NCBI GenBank assembly: GCA_005116745.1
Contig: SWDS01000006.1
Coordinates: forward strand, 144,935 to 208,934
Direction: 5' to 3'
Source: Nitrospira sp.
Lineage (GTDB): Bacteria; Nitrospirota; Nitrospiria; Nitrospirales; Nitrospiraceae
DNA: 64,000 bases
The stretch's first letter is position 1. Each line of letters opens with the position of its first letter. Of this stretch, positions 43,742-52,680 are shown piece by piece. A program made the translations under genes and the position numbers. The notes beneath the pieces are model-generated. The model saw only the letters and a list, made by a program, of their open reading frames with translations. It was not told where the DNA came from and did no database searches.

Positions 43742-46700
43742 ATGAGTCCTACGAGTCACCGTCCTGAATTGGATCTGCTGCGAAGGCAGGTTGCCGATCT
43801 CGCACGTGAGCTTGCCGAACGGGATCGAGTGTTGCACGAACAGACTCGTCACTTCGAGGTCGCACAAGCTCTTGCCCACCTGGGGAGTTGGAATTGGAAC
43901 ATCGCAAGCGGCGAGGTGGAATGGTCCGACGAACTCTACCGGATCTTCGGCTATCAACCTCGAGCGCGAGCGATCACCTTCGACAGCTTTGTGTCGGCGG
44001 TACTGCCGGACGATCATGATCGGGTGCTGGCGTCGATCGATGACGCGTTGGCAGGGGCCGCAGCCCACGACATGGAATGCCGAATCGTCCGCCCCGATGG
44101 TGCAGTACGGACGATTCATTGTTGTGGCGAGGTCGTGCGCGATAGCGGCGGTCAACCCCTTCGTATGTTCGGGACGGCCTTGGACATTACCGATCGCAAG
44201 CCTACGGAGGCGATGCTTGGGACTTCGGAAGAAAGACTTCGACAGGCCCTCCGTGCGTCAGGGACTGGACTCTGGGAATGGAACACGGAAACGAACGACG
44301 TGGTCTTTTCCGAGGAATGGAAACGCCAGCTGGGATACGAGCCGGTGGAGCTTGCAGATTCTTTTGAAGCCTGGATGACGCGTCTCCACCCAGAGGATCG
44401 TGATGCGGCGATGGCCTACGTACAAGACTACGTGTCTCATCGCAAGGGAGACTATCGACAGGAATTCAGGCTGCGTCACAAAGACGGGACATATCGATGG
44501 ATTGAAGCACGAGCCTCATTTGTCACAGAGCCAGATGGCCGACAGATTTACCTTCTCGGATCACATACCGATATTACTGATCGCAAGCGGATGGAGGAGT
44601 CGGTACGGGAGAGCGAAGAATGGTACAGGACGTTGGTCGAGCTTTCACCATCGGGGGTCTTCGTCAGTGAAGAACAAGCAGTTTACGTCAACCACATGGA
44701 CGCCGTCCGCGATCTCGCCGAGCGCAACCGCGCGCAGGCCGCATTGCGCGCGAGCGAAGAGCGGCTGCGGCTAGCAATGGACGCCGCGGATTTAGGGTCA
44801 TGGGATGTGGATATCCGGACCGGCGAAGCCGTGTGGAATCGCCGCCATGCACTCATGCAAGGCTACACACCGGATGACGGTCCCGTCTCAATTCACCGAT
44901 GGAAAGATCGGATTCATCCGGATGATTTCGATCGCGTTATGGTGGAAGTCGAGCTGGCTAAAGAGACGCAGGAGTTATTTTCCGTCGAGCATCGGACGGT
45001 TTGGGGCGACGGCGCTGAGGAGCGCTGGCTCTCGTTGTATGGGCGATTCTTTTACGACAAGACCGGTGTCCCAGTTCGTTTCAGCGGCGTATCGATCGAC
45101 ATCACCGAGCGCACTCGTGCACAAGAGGCGCTACGGGAGAGCGAAGCTCGGTGGCAGCAGTTCGCTGAGTCGGTCGGTTCAGCATTCTGGATCGCGGATG
45201 TGACGCCGGAGGGGAAGAAAGTCTTGTATGTCAACTCCGCATTCACCTCTATTTGGGGCATTGAGCGGGAGGAGATATATCAAAACTGGTTTCTCTGGCT
45301 CGACTCGATCCACCCGGATGACCGTGCGCGGGTGACGGCAAACCATGATCGGTTTGTTGGTGGAGGGGCGACCGCGGTATTCCATTGTGAGTACCGGATT
45401 GTGGGACGAGATGGTCATGTCCGCTGGATTTCCGATCGCCGCGTCAGGATGGCGGGGTGGGAGAATCGCGTTGCCGGTATTGCGGAGGATATCACGCACC
45501 ACAAGCAACAGTTGGCGCTGATGGCCCAAACAGAGGCGATCGGAAAAATCGGGGGATGGGAGTTAGATTTCCTGACGAACCGTCTGTGGTGGAGCGAGGA
45601 AACCTACCGGTTGCACGAGACCACGCCGGAATTGTACAACCCGACGGTGGAAACGGCGTTGGAATTCTATACAGCCGAACGCCGGCCCCTTCTCGCTGAG
45701 GCACTTGAAAAAGCGGTGACCCAGGGGGTGTCTTGGGATCTGGAGTTAGATCTTGTCTCAGCGAAGGGCCGCCAGATTGCAGTCCGGGCAGTCGGGAAGG
45801 TCGAAGTCGTGAACGATCGGGCAGTTCGGGCCTACGGAACGTTCCAAGATATTTCGGAACGCAAATGGGCAGAAGCAGCCCTCCGGAGAGCGCATGATGA
45901 ATTGGAGCGCAAGGTCATTGAGCGCACTGCAGAATTGCAGGCCAGTGAAGATCGCTATGCGCGTGCTACGGCCATCGGCAAGGTTGGAGTCTGGGAATTA
46001 GACATCGTCACAGGTGCATACCACGCAGATGCCAATCTCAAAGCCCTCTTTGGCTATGCTTCTGAAGAACTCTCCACAGATCCCTATATGTGGCTGAAGC
46101 TGGTCCATCCGGACGACCAGCCGGTTGCCATGAAAAACTGGGAATTGATCCAAAGCGGAGCAGCCGAGGCCTGTCACTACGAGCTGAGAATGGTTAAGAA
46201 AGACGGATCCAGGGTGTGGACTGATGTTCGATGCCACAGCGTTCGTGATCAGAACGGGCGATTGACGCACCTGATCGGCGCCACCGTCGACATTACGGAG
46301 CGCAAGCAAGCGGAACAAACATTGTCCGAGAGCGAGGTACGGTTCCGCACTTTAGTTGCAAATATTCCAGGCGCAATCTATCGCTGCGCCGTGGACAGGG
46401 AGTGGACGATGTCTTATCTCAGCAATGTGATTGAGAGCATCGTCGGTTATCCGGCCACGGAGTTCATCGCCAACCACACCCGTTCTTACGCCAGTGTGAT
46501 TCACCCAGATGATCGCCAGCTGGTGGAGGAGACGACCTGGACGAGCTTGCAGGAGCACCGTCCATATATCATCGAGTACCGTCTTATCCACGCGAATGGT
46601 ACCGTCCGGTGGGTTTATGAAAAAGGTCAGGGGGTGTTCACCCCGAATGGCGAGGTGCGTTTCCTCGACGGCGCGATCTTCGATGTCACCGAGCGCAGGC

Positions 46701-48874
46701 ATGCGGGGGAAGCCCTTCGCGAAAGCGAAGAACGATTCTCCAAAGCCTTCCGAACAAGCCCTCATCCGATCGGGATCACGGAGGTCGCAACGGGCCGATG
46801 TATTGAGGTGAACGATGCCTGTCTTGAGCTGTTCGGTTTTCGTCGAGAGGAAGTGATCGGAAACTCCACGTTGATACTAGGTATCTGGCCGAATCTCGAA
46901 GAGAGAGTGCGGGTCATCGAGCGTTTGAAAGCTGGGCAGCCGGTGCGCAACATGGAGTTTGCTTTAAAGGTCAAATCGGGTGCAGTACGCTACCTTCTGG
47001 CCTCCGCTGATCTCGCGGAGCTCAACGGAACGCTCTGTATTGTGACCGTCGCTAATGATATCACGGACCGTAAGCAAGCCGAAGAAGCGCTCCGCAGGAG
47101 CGAAGAGCGTTTTGCGAAGGCGTTCCAAGCCAGTCCCCATCCGGTCGTCCTTAGCGAGCTGGACTCTGGTCTCGTGGTAGACGCTAATGATGCCGCCTGT
47201 CAGCTGTTCGCTTATCGTAAAGAAGAAGTCGTAGGACGCACGACGCAAGAAATAGGACTCTGGCCCTCGACAGAGGCACGGGACCGTTATCTCGAACTGT
47301 TGAAGCGCCAGGGATCAGTCCGCAACGTGGAAGTGGCGCTACGAAGCAAGAGTGGCGAAATTCGCCAGTGCCTCTTGTCATCGGAACTGATCGAGTTGAA
47401 CGGCAAGCAGTGCAGTGTGACGGTTGGCAACGATATTACTGAGAGCAAGCGCCTGGAGCGAGCGCTCCGGTTGACCCAGTTCTCCGTGGATCAAGCCGTC
47501 GAGGCGATCTTGTGGTTAGACCCGAACGCTCGAATATTCAGCGTTAATGATACCGCATGCCAAATGTTGGAGTACTCACGCGAGCAACTGATGGCCATGA
47601 CGGTCCATGATATTGACCCAAATTTCCCCGTGGAGCGGTGGGTGACTCATTGGAATTATCTCAAAGAGCAGGGAGCGTTGATATTCGATGCGAAGTTTTG
47701 GTCACGAACTGGACTCGTCTTGCAGACGGACGTGACGGTCAATTATCTGCAACATGAAGGGAAAGAGTACGCCTGCATGATCTTGCGAGACGTTGCAGAG
47801 CGAAAGCGGGCGGAAGCCGAGCTCCGTCGCTCCCATACATTCTTGCGACAAGTCATCGACACCGATCCCGATCTTATCTTTGCCAAGGATCGCGACGGTC
47901 GTTTTACGGTGGCCAACAAGGCTGTGGCCGATTGGTATGGCACGACGGTGGAAGAATTGATCGGGAAATCGGATTCCGACTTCAATGCAAATGCCGAAGA
48001 GGTGGAGTTCTTTCGGCGGAGCGATCTTGAGGTGATCTATTCCGGGAGAGATCGGTTCATTCCGGAGGAAAAGATCACCGATGCCGGGGGAAAGACGCGT
48101 TGGTTACAGACGGTCAAGCGACCGATTTTCGACGATCAAGGACAGGTTCACATGGTGCTGGGTGCCGCGACGGATATCACGGAGCGCAAACGGATGGAGG
48201 AGATCCTCGTACGACGTGAACGAGATTTGAGCGCCGCACTTCAAGAGCGAGAGCGGATCAGTCAAGACCTCCACGATGGTATTCTCCAGTCCCTGTATGC
48301 TGTTGGACTTGGGTTAGAAGCGTGTAAGCCACTGATCAGGAAGCGACGCGATCCTGTGGCGGAGAAGTTCATGGTGGCACTGGATCAGGCCATTAGACAG
48401 CTCAACCAGGTCATGTCAGAAGTCCGGAATTTCATTGCCGGCCTCGAATCTCAAGTGTTGCAGGGTGGAGACTTTTCGACCGCCTTGCGGACGATGGTCG
48501 AAACGATGTCTCTCTCTTCTTCCATCAGATGCCGGGTCAGAATCGACGACGCGGCCGCACAGCGGCTTTCCACCGAACAGGCACTCCATATCATCAACAT
48601 CGTACGGGAGGGGGTGAGTAATGCATTGCGCCACAGCCGTGCCAAACAGATCACCGTCTCGCTTCGTGATCTCATCCGCTCTGATCGTCTGGCCGTGACG
48701 GATGACGGCATCGGGTTTAGTACCCGCTCAGTTCAGGGGGTTGGCCATGGATTAGTCAACATGGCGGCACGGGCTCAAAAAGTCAGGGGCTTGTTCGCCA
48801 TCCAGTCGAAACCTGACAAGGGGACGAGGGTCTCACTCGATCTTCCAAAGGAGACGCCTTATGCTCACACCTAA
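43742..48874 (+). CDS. giant cytoplasmic multi-PAS histidine kinase (NarL-type)
   Basis: 1710 residues from ATG 43742 (AAGGAG 8 bases before). No membrane segment is visible, so it is probably cytoplasmic. About eleven full PAS/PAC units in series are each closed by a DITDRK/DITERK-like motif, and a shortened unit lies near 44608-44755. A short coiled stretch (RAHDELERKVIERTAEL) sits between units six and seven. The C-terminal kinase is HisKA_3 type: QDLHDGILQSLYAVGLGLEA with the phosphoacceptor His, N box REGVSNALRHSRA and G1 TDDGIGFS, all intact. The downstream NarL-type regulator overlaps by 14 bases and is its likely partner. Such PAS arrays integrate redox, light or small-molecule cues; the ligand is unknown. 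Confidence 0.92.
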   Translation: MSPTSHRPELDLLRRQVADLARELAERDRVLHEQTRHFEVAQALAHLGSWNWNIASGEVEWSDELYRIFGYQPRARAITFDSFVSAVLPDDHDRVLASIDDALAGAAAHDMECRIVRPDGAVRTIHCCGEVVRDSGGQPLRMFGTALDITDRKPTEAMLGTSEERLRQALRASGTGLWEWNTETNDVVFSEEWKRQLGYEPVELADSFEAWMTRLHPEDRDAAMAYVQDYVSHRKGDYRQEFRLRHKDGTYRWIEARASFVTEPDGRQIYLLGSHTDITDRKRMEESVRESEEWYRTLVELSPSGVFVSEEQAVYVNHMDAVRDLAERNRAQAALRASEERLRLAMDAADLGSWDVDIRTGEAVWNRRHALMQGYTPDDGPVSIHRWKDRIHPDDFDRVMVEVELAKETQELFSVEHRTVWGDGAEERWLSLYGRFFYDKTGVPVRFSGVSIDITERTRAQEALRESEARWQQFAESVGSAFWIADVTPEGKKVLYVNSAFTSIWGIEREEIYQNWFLWLDSIHPDDRARVTANHDRFVGGGATAVFHCEYRIVGRDGHVRWISDRRVRMAGWENRVAGIAEDITHHKQQLALMAQTEAIGKIGGWELDFLTNRLWWSEETYRLHETTPELYNPTVETALEFYTAERRPLLAEALEKAVTQGVSWDLELDLVSAKGRQIAVRAVGKVEVVNDRAVRAYGTFQDISERKWAEAALRRAHDELERKVIERTAELQASEDRYARATAIGKVGVWELDIVTGAYHADANLKALFGYASEELSTDPYMWLKLVHPDDQPVAMKNWELIQSGAAEACHYELRMVKKDGSRVWTDVRCHSVRDQNGRLTHLIGATVDITERKQAEQTLSESEVRFRTLVANIPGAIYRCAVDREWTMSYLSNVIESIVGYPATEFIANHTRSYASVIHPDDRQLVEETTWTSLQEHRPYIIEYRLIHANGTVRWVYEKGQGVFTPNGEVRFLDGAIFDVTERRHAGEALRESEERFSKAFRTSPHPIGITEVATGRCIEVNDACLELFGFRREEVIGNSTLILGIWPNLEERVRVIERLKAGQPVRNMEFALKVKSGAVRYLLASADLAELNGTLCIVTVANDITDRKQAEEALRRSEERFAKAFQASPHPVVLSELDSGLVVDANDAACQLFAYRKEEVVGRTTQEIGLWPSTEARDRYLELLKRQGSVRNVEVALRSKSGEIRQCLLSSELIELNGKQCSVTVGNDITESKRLERALRLTQFSVDQAVEAILWLDPNARIFSVNDTACQMLEYSREQLMAMTVHDIDPNFPVERWVTHWNYLKEQGALIFDAKFWSRTGLVLQTDVTVNYLQHEGKEYACMILRDVAERKRAEAELRRSHTFLRQVIDTDPDLIFAKDRDGRFTVANKAVADWYGTTVEELIGKSDSDFNANAEEVEFFRRSDLEVIYSGRDRFIPEEKITDAGGKTRWLQTVKRPIFDDQGQVHMVLGAATDITERKRMEEILVRRERDLSAALQERERISQDLHDGILQSLYAVGLGLEACKPLIRKRRDPVAEKFMVALDQAIRQLNQVMSEVRNFIAGLESQVLQGGDFSTALRTMVETMSLSSSIRCRVRIDDAAAQRLSTEQALHIINIVREGVSNALRHSRAKQITVSLRDLIRSDRLAVTDDGIGFSTRSVQGVGHGLVNMAARAQKVRGLFAIQSKPDKGTRVSLDLPKETPYAHT

Positions 48875-49517
48875 AACTCATGGTATTCGAGTCCTGCTCG
48901 TCGATGATCATGAGGTCATTCGCGTGGGACTGCGGACGGTGTTCGGCCAAACCCAGGGCATCGTGGTTGTAGGAGAAGCGAGCACCATGGAGGAGGCCGT
49001 CCAGCAAGCGCAGAGATTGAAGCCCGACGTGATCTTGATGGATGTCCGACTACCGGACGGGTCCGGTATCGATGCCTGTCGGGAGATTCTCGGAGCGCTG
49101 CCGGAGACACGGATCATTTTCCTGACGTCCTTTGCTGACGACGACTCCGTGCTCGCCGCCGTGCTCGCCGGCGCTCATGGCTATGTCCTTAAAGAAATCG
49201 ATTCACCCGCTTTGCTCGAAGCCATCCGCTCGGTGGCGAAGGGTCAATCGATCTTGGACTCTCATGTGACGGAACAGGCTCTGCGGTGGCTGAGAGGGCT
49301 TCACGATCTGCCAGCAACCTCTGGTACGGACCAACTGTCCGCTCAGGAAGAACGAGTCGTTGCGTTGGTTGCCGAGGGAAAGACCAACAAGGAAATTGCC
49401 GCCGCGCTCGGGCTCAGCGACAAGACCGTGAAGAACTACTTGGCCAACGTCTTTCAAAAACTTCGCATCACCCGGCGTGCGCAAGCGGCTGCCTTTTTTG
49501 TGAAACGGCAAGGATGA
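48861..49517 (+). CDS. NarL/FixJ-family response regulator
   Basis: 218 residues. The receiver domain (1-125) has the acidic pair in LLVDDHEV, phospho-Asp in VILMDVRLPDGSG and Lys in GYVLKEI. The C-terminal LuxR helix-turn-helix is LSAQEERVVALVAEGKTNKE, ending in LSDKTVKNYLANVF. It overlaps the multi-PAS kinase by 14 bases, so they form one translational unit and a cognate pair. Confidence 0.95.
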   Translation: MLTPKTHGIRVLLVDDHEVIRVGLRTVFGQTQGIVVVGEASTMEEAVQQAQRLKPDVILMDVRLPDGSGIDACREILGALPETRIIFLTSFADDDSVLAAVLAGAHGYVLKEIDSPALLEAIRSVAKGQSILDSHVTEQALRWLRGLHDLPATSGTDQLSAQEERVVALVAEGKTNKEIAAALGLSDKTVKNYLANVFQKLRITRRAQAAAFFVKRQG

Positions 49518-49673
49518 GCGACCAACATTCGGATCTACTGCTTTTAGGTGCAAAAAAATAGTTTTGCAGCTATCCTTCATCCCTGAGCATTCTACTCGCG
49601 CTTCGTGTAGTGTGGCATCAAATTATTAGTATACATAACTACTCCGCGTGCACACACGGGGAGGTTGTCCCGC

Positions 49674-51809
49674 ATGGTTGCTGGTCTCTTCCTAGGGTTG
49701 CTCCTGTCTCTTAGTTGTGTTCTTTGGATACTGCTTCGACAACGCCAAGAGAACATTCTGAATTCAACCGTCATCGCGGCGACGAATTGTAGTGTGCTCG
49801 TGACGGATGCGAGGGTGTCCCATCATCCCATCGTCTCTGTCAATTCGGCCTTCCTGGTACTGACCGGCTATGCCGAGCAGGACGTGATCGGTCAAACGAC
49901 GTCGATCTTGACCGGGCCGGATACAGATCGGGCCTCAATGGAAAAGCTCGCGATGGCTCTCCAAGATGGATGGGCGTGTCGTGTGCGGATCTGTCATTAC
50001 CGCAAGAGCGGCACCTCATTTTGGAGTGATGTCTCGCTATCACCAGTGAAAGACCGCCTGGGTCGGGTGACGTCGGTTGTTTGGACGATGAGCGAAGTAT
50101 CACAACTTGGGCAGATCCCAGAAGCGTCTGAGAAGACCCAGAGCGAAGCCATCGCCGCGCGTCGGCAGGTCGAACAGGCGCTCCGGGAGAGCGAGGCGCG
50201 ACTTGATCTTGCCGTGCAGGTTGGACAGGTTGGGTTCTTTGAACATGATCACCGGACAGATGCTCTCTCTTGGTCACCGATCCTGCGGGATATCTCCGGC
50301 GTCGGTACCGATGAGCCAGCTTCCTGGCAGCGGTACCTTGAACTCGTTCATCCCGATGATCGGGACCGCGTGGTCTCTACGGTACAACGAGCCCGTGCGA
50401 TGACAGGCAATGGCCTGCATGAGGTGGAGTACCGTCTTATCAGACCAGACGGCGCCATGCAGCACATCAGCCTTCGTTCTCTGACGTCGTTTGATGGCGA
50501 TGGTTCCTCGAGGCAACCGGTCCGTACGCTCGGGACGGTCGTCAATGTGACCGATCGTAACAACGTCAAGACCCGTTGGCGTGAGACAGCACGAATGGAA
50601 GCGATCGGCACCTTTGCCGGCGGTATCGCTCATGAGTTGAATAATGGTCTCACGGCTGTGCTCGGCTTCAGTGAGTTGGCGCTTCCCTTGATTCCGGCTG
50701 AGACGAAGTCGCATCGCCATGTCGGGCAAGTGGTGGCGGCGGCCCAAAAATCTCGTGAATTGATCCAACAGTTGCTGGCCTTCGGTGGGCAGAATGACCA
50801 CGGTCGATGTCCATTGTTACTCCACTCCTTAGTAAAGGAATCCCTCAGGTTTCTTCGTCCCACACTTCCCCTGTGGATTGAACTCAGAACGCAGATTGCG
50901 CATGCGACCAACCCGATTTCGGCCAATGCTATGCAGATGCATGAGATGATGTTCCATCTGGTCGATCACGCCGTCCATGCGATGCAGAAGACGGGAGGAG
51001 TCCTCGATATTCAGCTTCAGAACAGGGAGTTTGTTACGGATCAACTCATGCTCTCCGGTCGACTCCCTGCTGGAAGGTATGTCTGCGTGAGTGCTCGGAA
51101 TACGGGCGAGGGCGTCGACCCCCAGAGCATCAGTCGATTGGTCGACTCGCTTGCGACATCCAAGACTGTCAGCGAGGAACAGGGTGTGGGGCTCACGGTC
51201 GTATATGGCATCGTGTCGGCGCATGGCGGTATCTTGACGGTTGAGAACCACATTGGCACCAGTGCGACCGTATCGGCCTACCTCCCGGTTCTCGGGGCTT
51301 GTGCCCCATCAACAGCTCAACAGGATGGTCCCCTTCCTCATGGACACGAATGTATCTTATTCGTCGATGACGAAGAGGCCGTGGCCCGTTTCGGAAGAGA
51401 GGTGCTGACATCCCTTGGCTACCATCCAGTAGTCTGTAGAACAGCCATAGAAGCCTTGGAGATCTTTCAAGTTGAGCCCACACGGTTCGATTTACTGATC
51501 ACTGATCGGACGATGCCTGGCATGAGTGGGGATCGTCTAGCACGGGAATGTCGGAGGCTACGACCGGATCTCTCCGTCATTCTCTGCAGCGGGTCACATG
51601 GTGCACCTGGTCTGGACGGCGTCTGTTCGCAGGGCGTGACGGAATGCCTCCTCAAACCGTTCGCATTGCATGAGTTGGCGTATGCCATCCGTCGGGCTTT
51701 GGACCAGTCTCCGACTTATTCGGACGCGACAGGTGTACCGACTAACTCTGGCCCAGAACCATCAAAAATATCGATTGAGGTGTCGGATGCCGTCAGTCCT
51801 CGTGGTTGA
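49674..51809 (+). CDS. membrane hybrid sensor protein with degenerate ATP site
   Basis: 711 residues from ATG 49674 (GGGGAGG upstream). One N-terminal membrane helix (VAGLFLGLLLSLSCVLWILL), a PAS domain (about 40-145), a second PAS (about 175-300), a HisKA-like dimerisation region with His in GGIAHELNNGLTAVLGFSE, a HATPase-like domain, and a C-terminal receiver (ILFVDDEEAVARF, phospho-Asp in LITDRTMPGMSG). The ATPase motifs are eroded: the N box reads HLVDHAVHAM (Asn lost, about 50959-50988) and G1 reads NTGEGVD (first Asp now Asn, near 51098). The G2 glycines (GVGLTVVYG) remain. Likely a kinase-dead receiver/phosphatase or allosteric hub. Confidence 0.86.
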   Translation: MVAGLFLGLLLSLSCVLWILLRQRQENILNSTVIAATNCSVLVTDARVSHHPIVSVNSAFLVLTGYAEQDVIGQTTSILTGPDTDRASMEKLAMALQDGWACRVRICHYRKSGTSFWSDVSLSPVKDRLGRVTSVVWTMSEVSQLGQIPEASEKTQSEAIAARRQVEQALRESEARLDLAVQVGQVGFFEHDHRTDALSWSPILRDISGVGTDEPASWQRYLELVHPDDRDRVVSTVQRARAMTGNGLHEVEYRLIRPDGAMQHISLRSLTSFDGDGSSRQPVRTLGTVVNVTDRNNVKTRWRETARMEAIGTFAGGIAHELNNGLTAVLGFSELALPLIPAETKSHRHVGQVVAAAQKSRELIQQLLAFGGQNDHGRCPLLLHSLVKESLRFLRPTLPLWIELRTQIAHATNPISANAMQMHEMMFHLVDHAVHAMQKTGGVLDIQLQNREFVTDQLMLSGRLPAGRYVCVSARNTGEGVDPQSISRLVDSLATSKTVSEEQGVGLTVVYGIVSAHGGILTVENHIGTSATVSAYLPVLGACAPSTAQQDGPLPHGHECILFVDDEEAVARFGREVLTSLGYHPVVCRTAIEALEIFQVEPTRFDLLITDRTMPGMSGDRLARECRRLRPDLSVILCSGSHGAPGLDGVCSQGVTECLLKPFALHELAYAIRRALDQSPTYSDATGVPTNSGPEPSKISIEVSDAVSPRG

Positions 51810-52158
51810 TGATCAAGACCAAGTTCGTCAGCTCATCCGAGAAACCTTGGAGCAGGCTGGCTACGAGGTCGAAGAGGCCTCTAATGGGAAAGAGGGAGTG
51901 GAGCGGTATCGGGCTAAATCGCCGGATCTTGTCATCATGGATCTTCTCATGCCGGACCAAGATGGGCTCGAGGCCATCATGACGCTTCGCCGGGAGTTTC
52001 CCGATACGCGTGTGATTGCGATGACAGGGGCAAGTGATACGATCGGCGTCCTCGATTTATTGGATGTTGCAAAGATGTTTGGAGCCAGGCGGACGCTTCA
52101 CAAGCCATTCGAGCTGAACGTCCTCCTCGATGCGGTTGCTGCTGAACTGACCGTCTAG
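51787..52158 (+). CDS. single-domain receiver (CheY-like) protein
   Basis: 123 residues from ATG 51787 (GAGGTG before it), overlapping the hybrid sensor by 23 bases. Receiver features: LVVDDQDQ, phospho-Asp in VIMDLLMPDQDG, Thr/Ser in AMTGAS, Lys in TLHKPFEL. No output domain, so it acts by protein-protein contact or as a phosphate relay. The coupling suggests it works with the preceding hybrid protein. Confidence 0.9.
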   Translation: MPSVLVVDDQDQVRQLIRETLEQAGYEVEEASNGKEGVERYRAKSPDLVIMDLLMPDQDGLEAIMTLRREFPDTRVIAMTGASDTIGVLDLLDVAKMFGARRTLHKPFELNVLLDAVAAELTV

Positions 52159-52240
52159 AGAACTCGCCGGGTACGCTCAACGCGCTTCACATTGACATCA
52201 CGACAGGGTCCCGTCAGACTTCGTCTGCCATGCCTGGATC

Positions 52241-52675
52241 ATGCCCATCATGATAGTGCTCAATCTGTCTCTGGGGACCCTGGTGACCGCCGTCGGGTTC
52301 TGGCTTATCTGGGGGGGGACTGTCGCGCCAGGCCTCGTGGTTGGATGGGCCCTGAGCGTAGGGCTGTTTTTATGGTTCATGGCGGAGTCGATCACGGGAC
52401 TATGGGCTTGGTCTACCTTGTTGCTCGGCCTGGAAAGCTTTGCCTGGCCCGTGGTGTTGATGATTCAACTCAGAGGCCAGGCTGACTCACTTCCCGAATC
52501 TGAGATGGGAACGATCCTCTCAGCCGTCGTGCTGGGTCTCTTCGCATCTGTGTTCTGGATTTCATTTTCCTATGGCCTGTTCAAACGAGCACGTAAGTTG
52601 GATTCGGCTGGAACCGAGCCGCAGGTCGTAACGGTGCCGACTTCTCAGGCGAATAAAAAGAAGAAAAGCCGTTAG
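52241..52675 (+). CDS. small multi-pass membrane protein, unknown
   Basis: 144 residues with about four hydrophobic helices (IVLNLSLGTLVTAVGFWLIW, the LVVGWALSVGLFLWFMAESI region, WSTLLLGLESFAWPVVLMIQ, and ILSAVVLGLFASVFWISFSY) and a short basic cytoplasmic tail. No family recognised. It follows the receiver gene by about 80 bases and converges on priA. Confidence 0.7.
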   Translation: MPIMIVLNLSLGTLVTAVGFWLIWGGTVAPGLVVGWALSVGLFLWFMAESITGLWAWSTLLLGLESFAWPVVLMIQLRGQADSLPESEMGTILSAVVLGLFASVFWISFSYGLFKRARKLDSAGTEPQVVTVPTSQANKKKKSR

Positions 52676-52680
52676 CTTTA

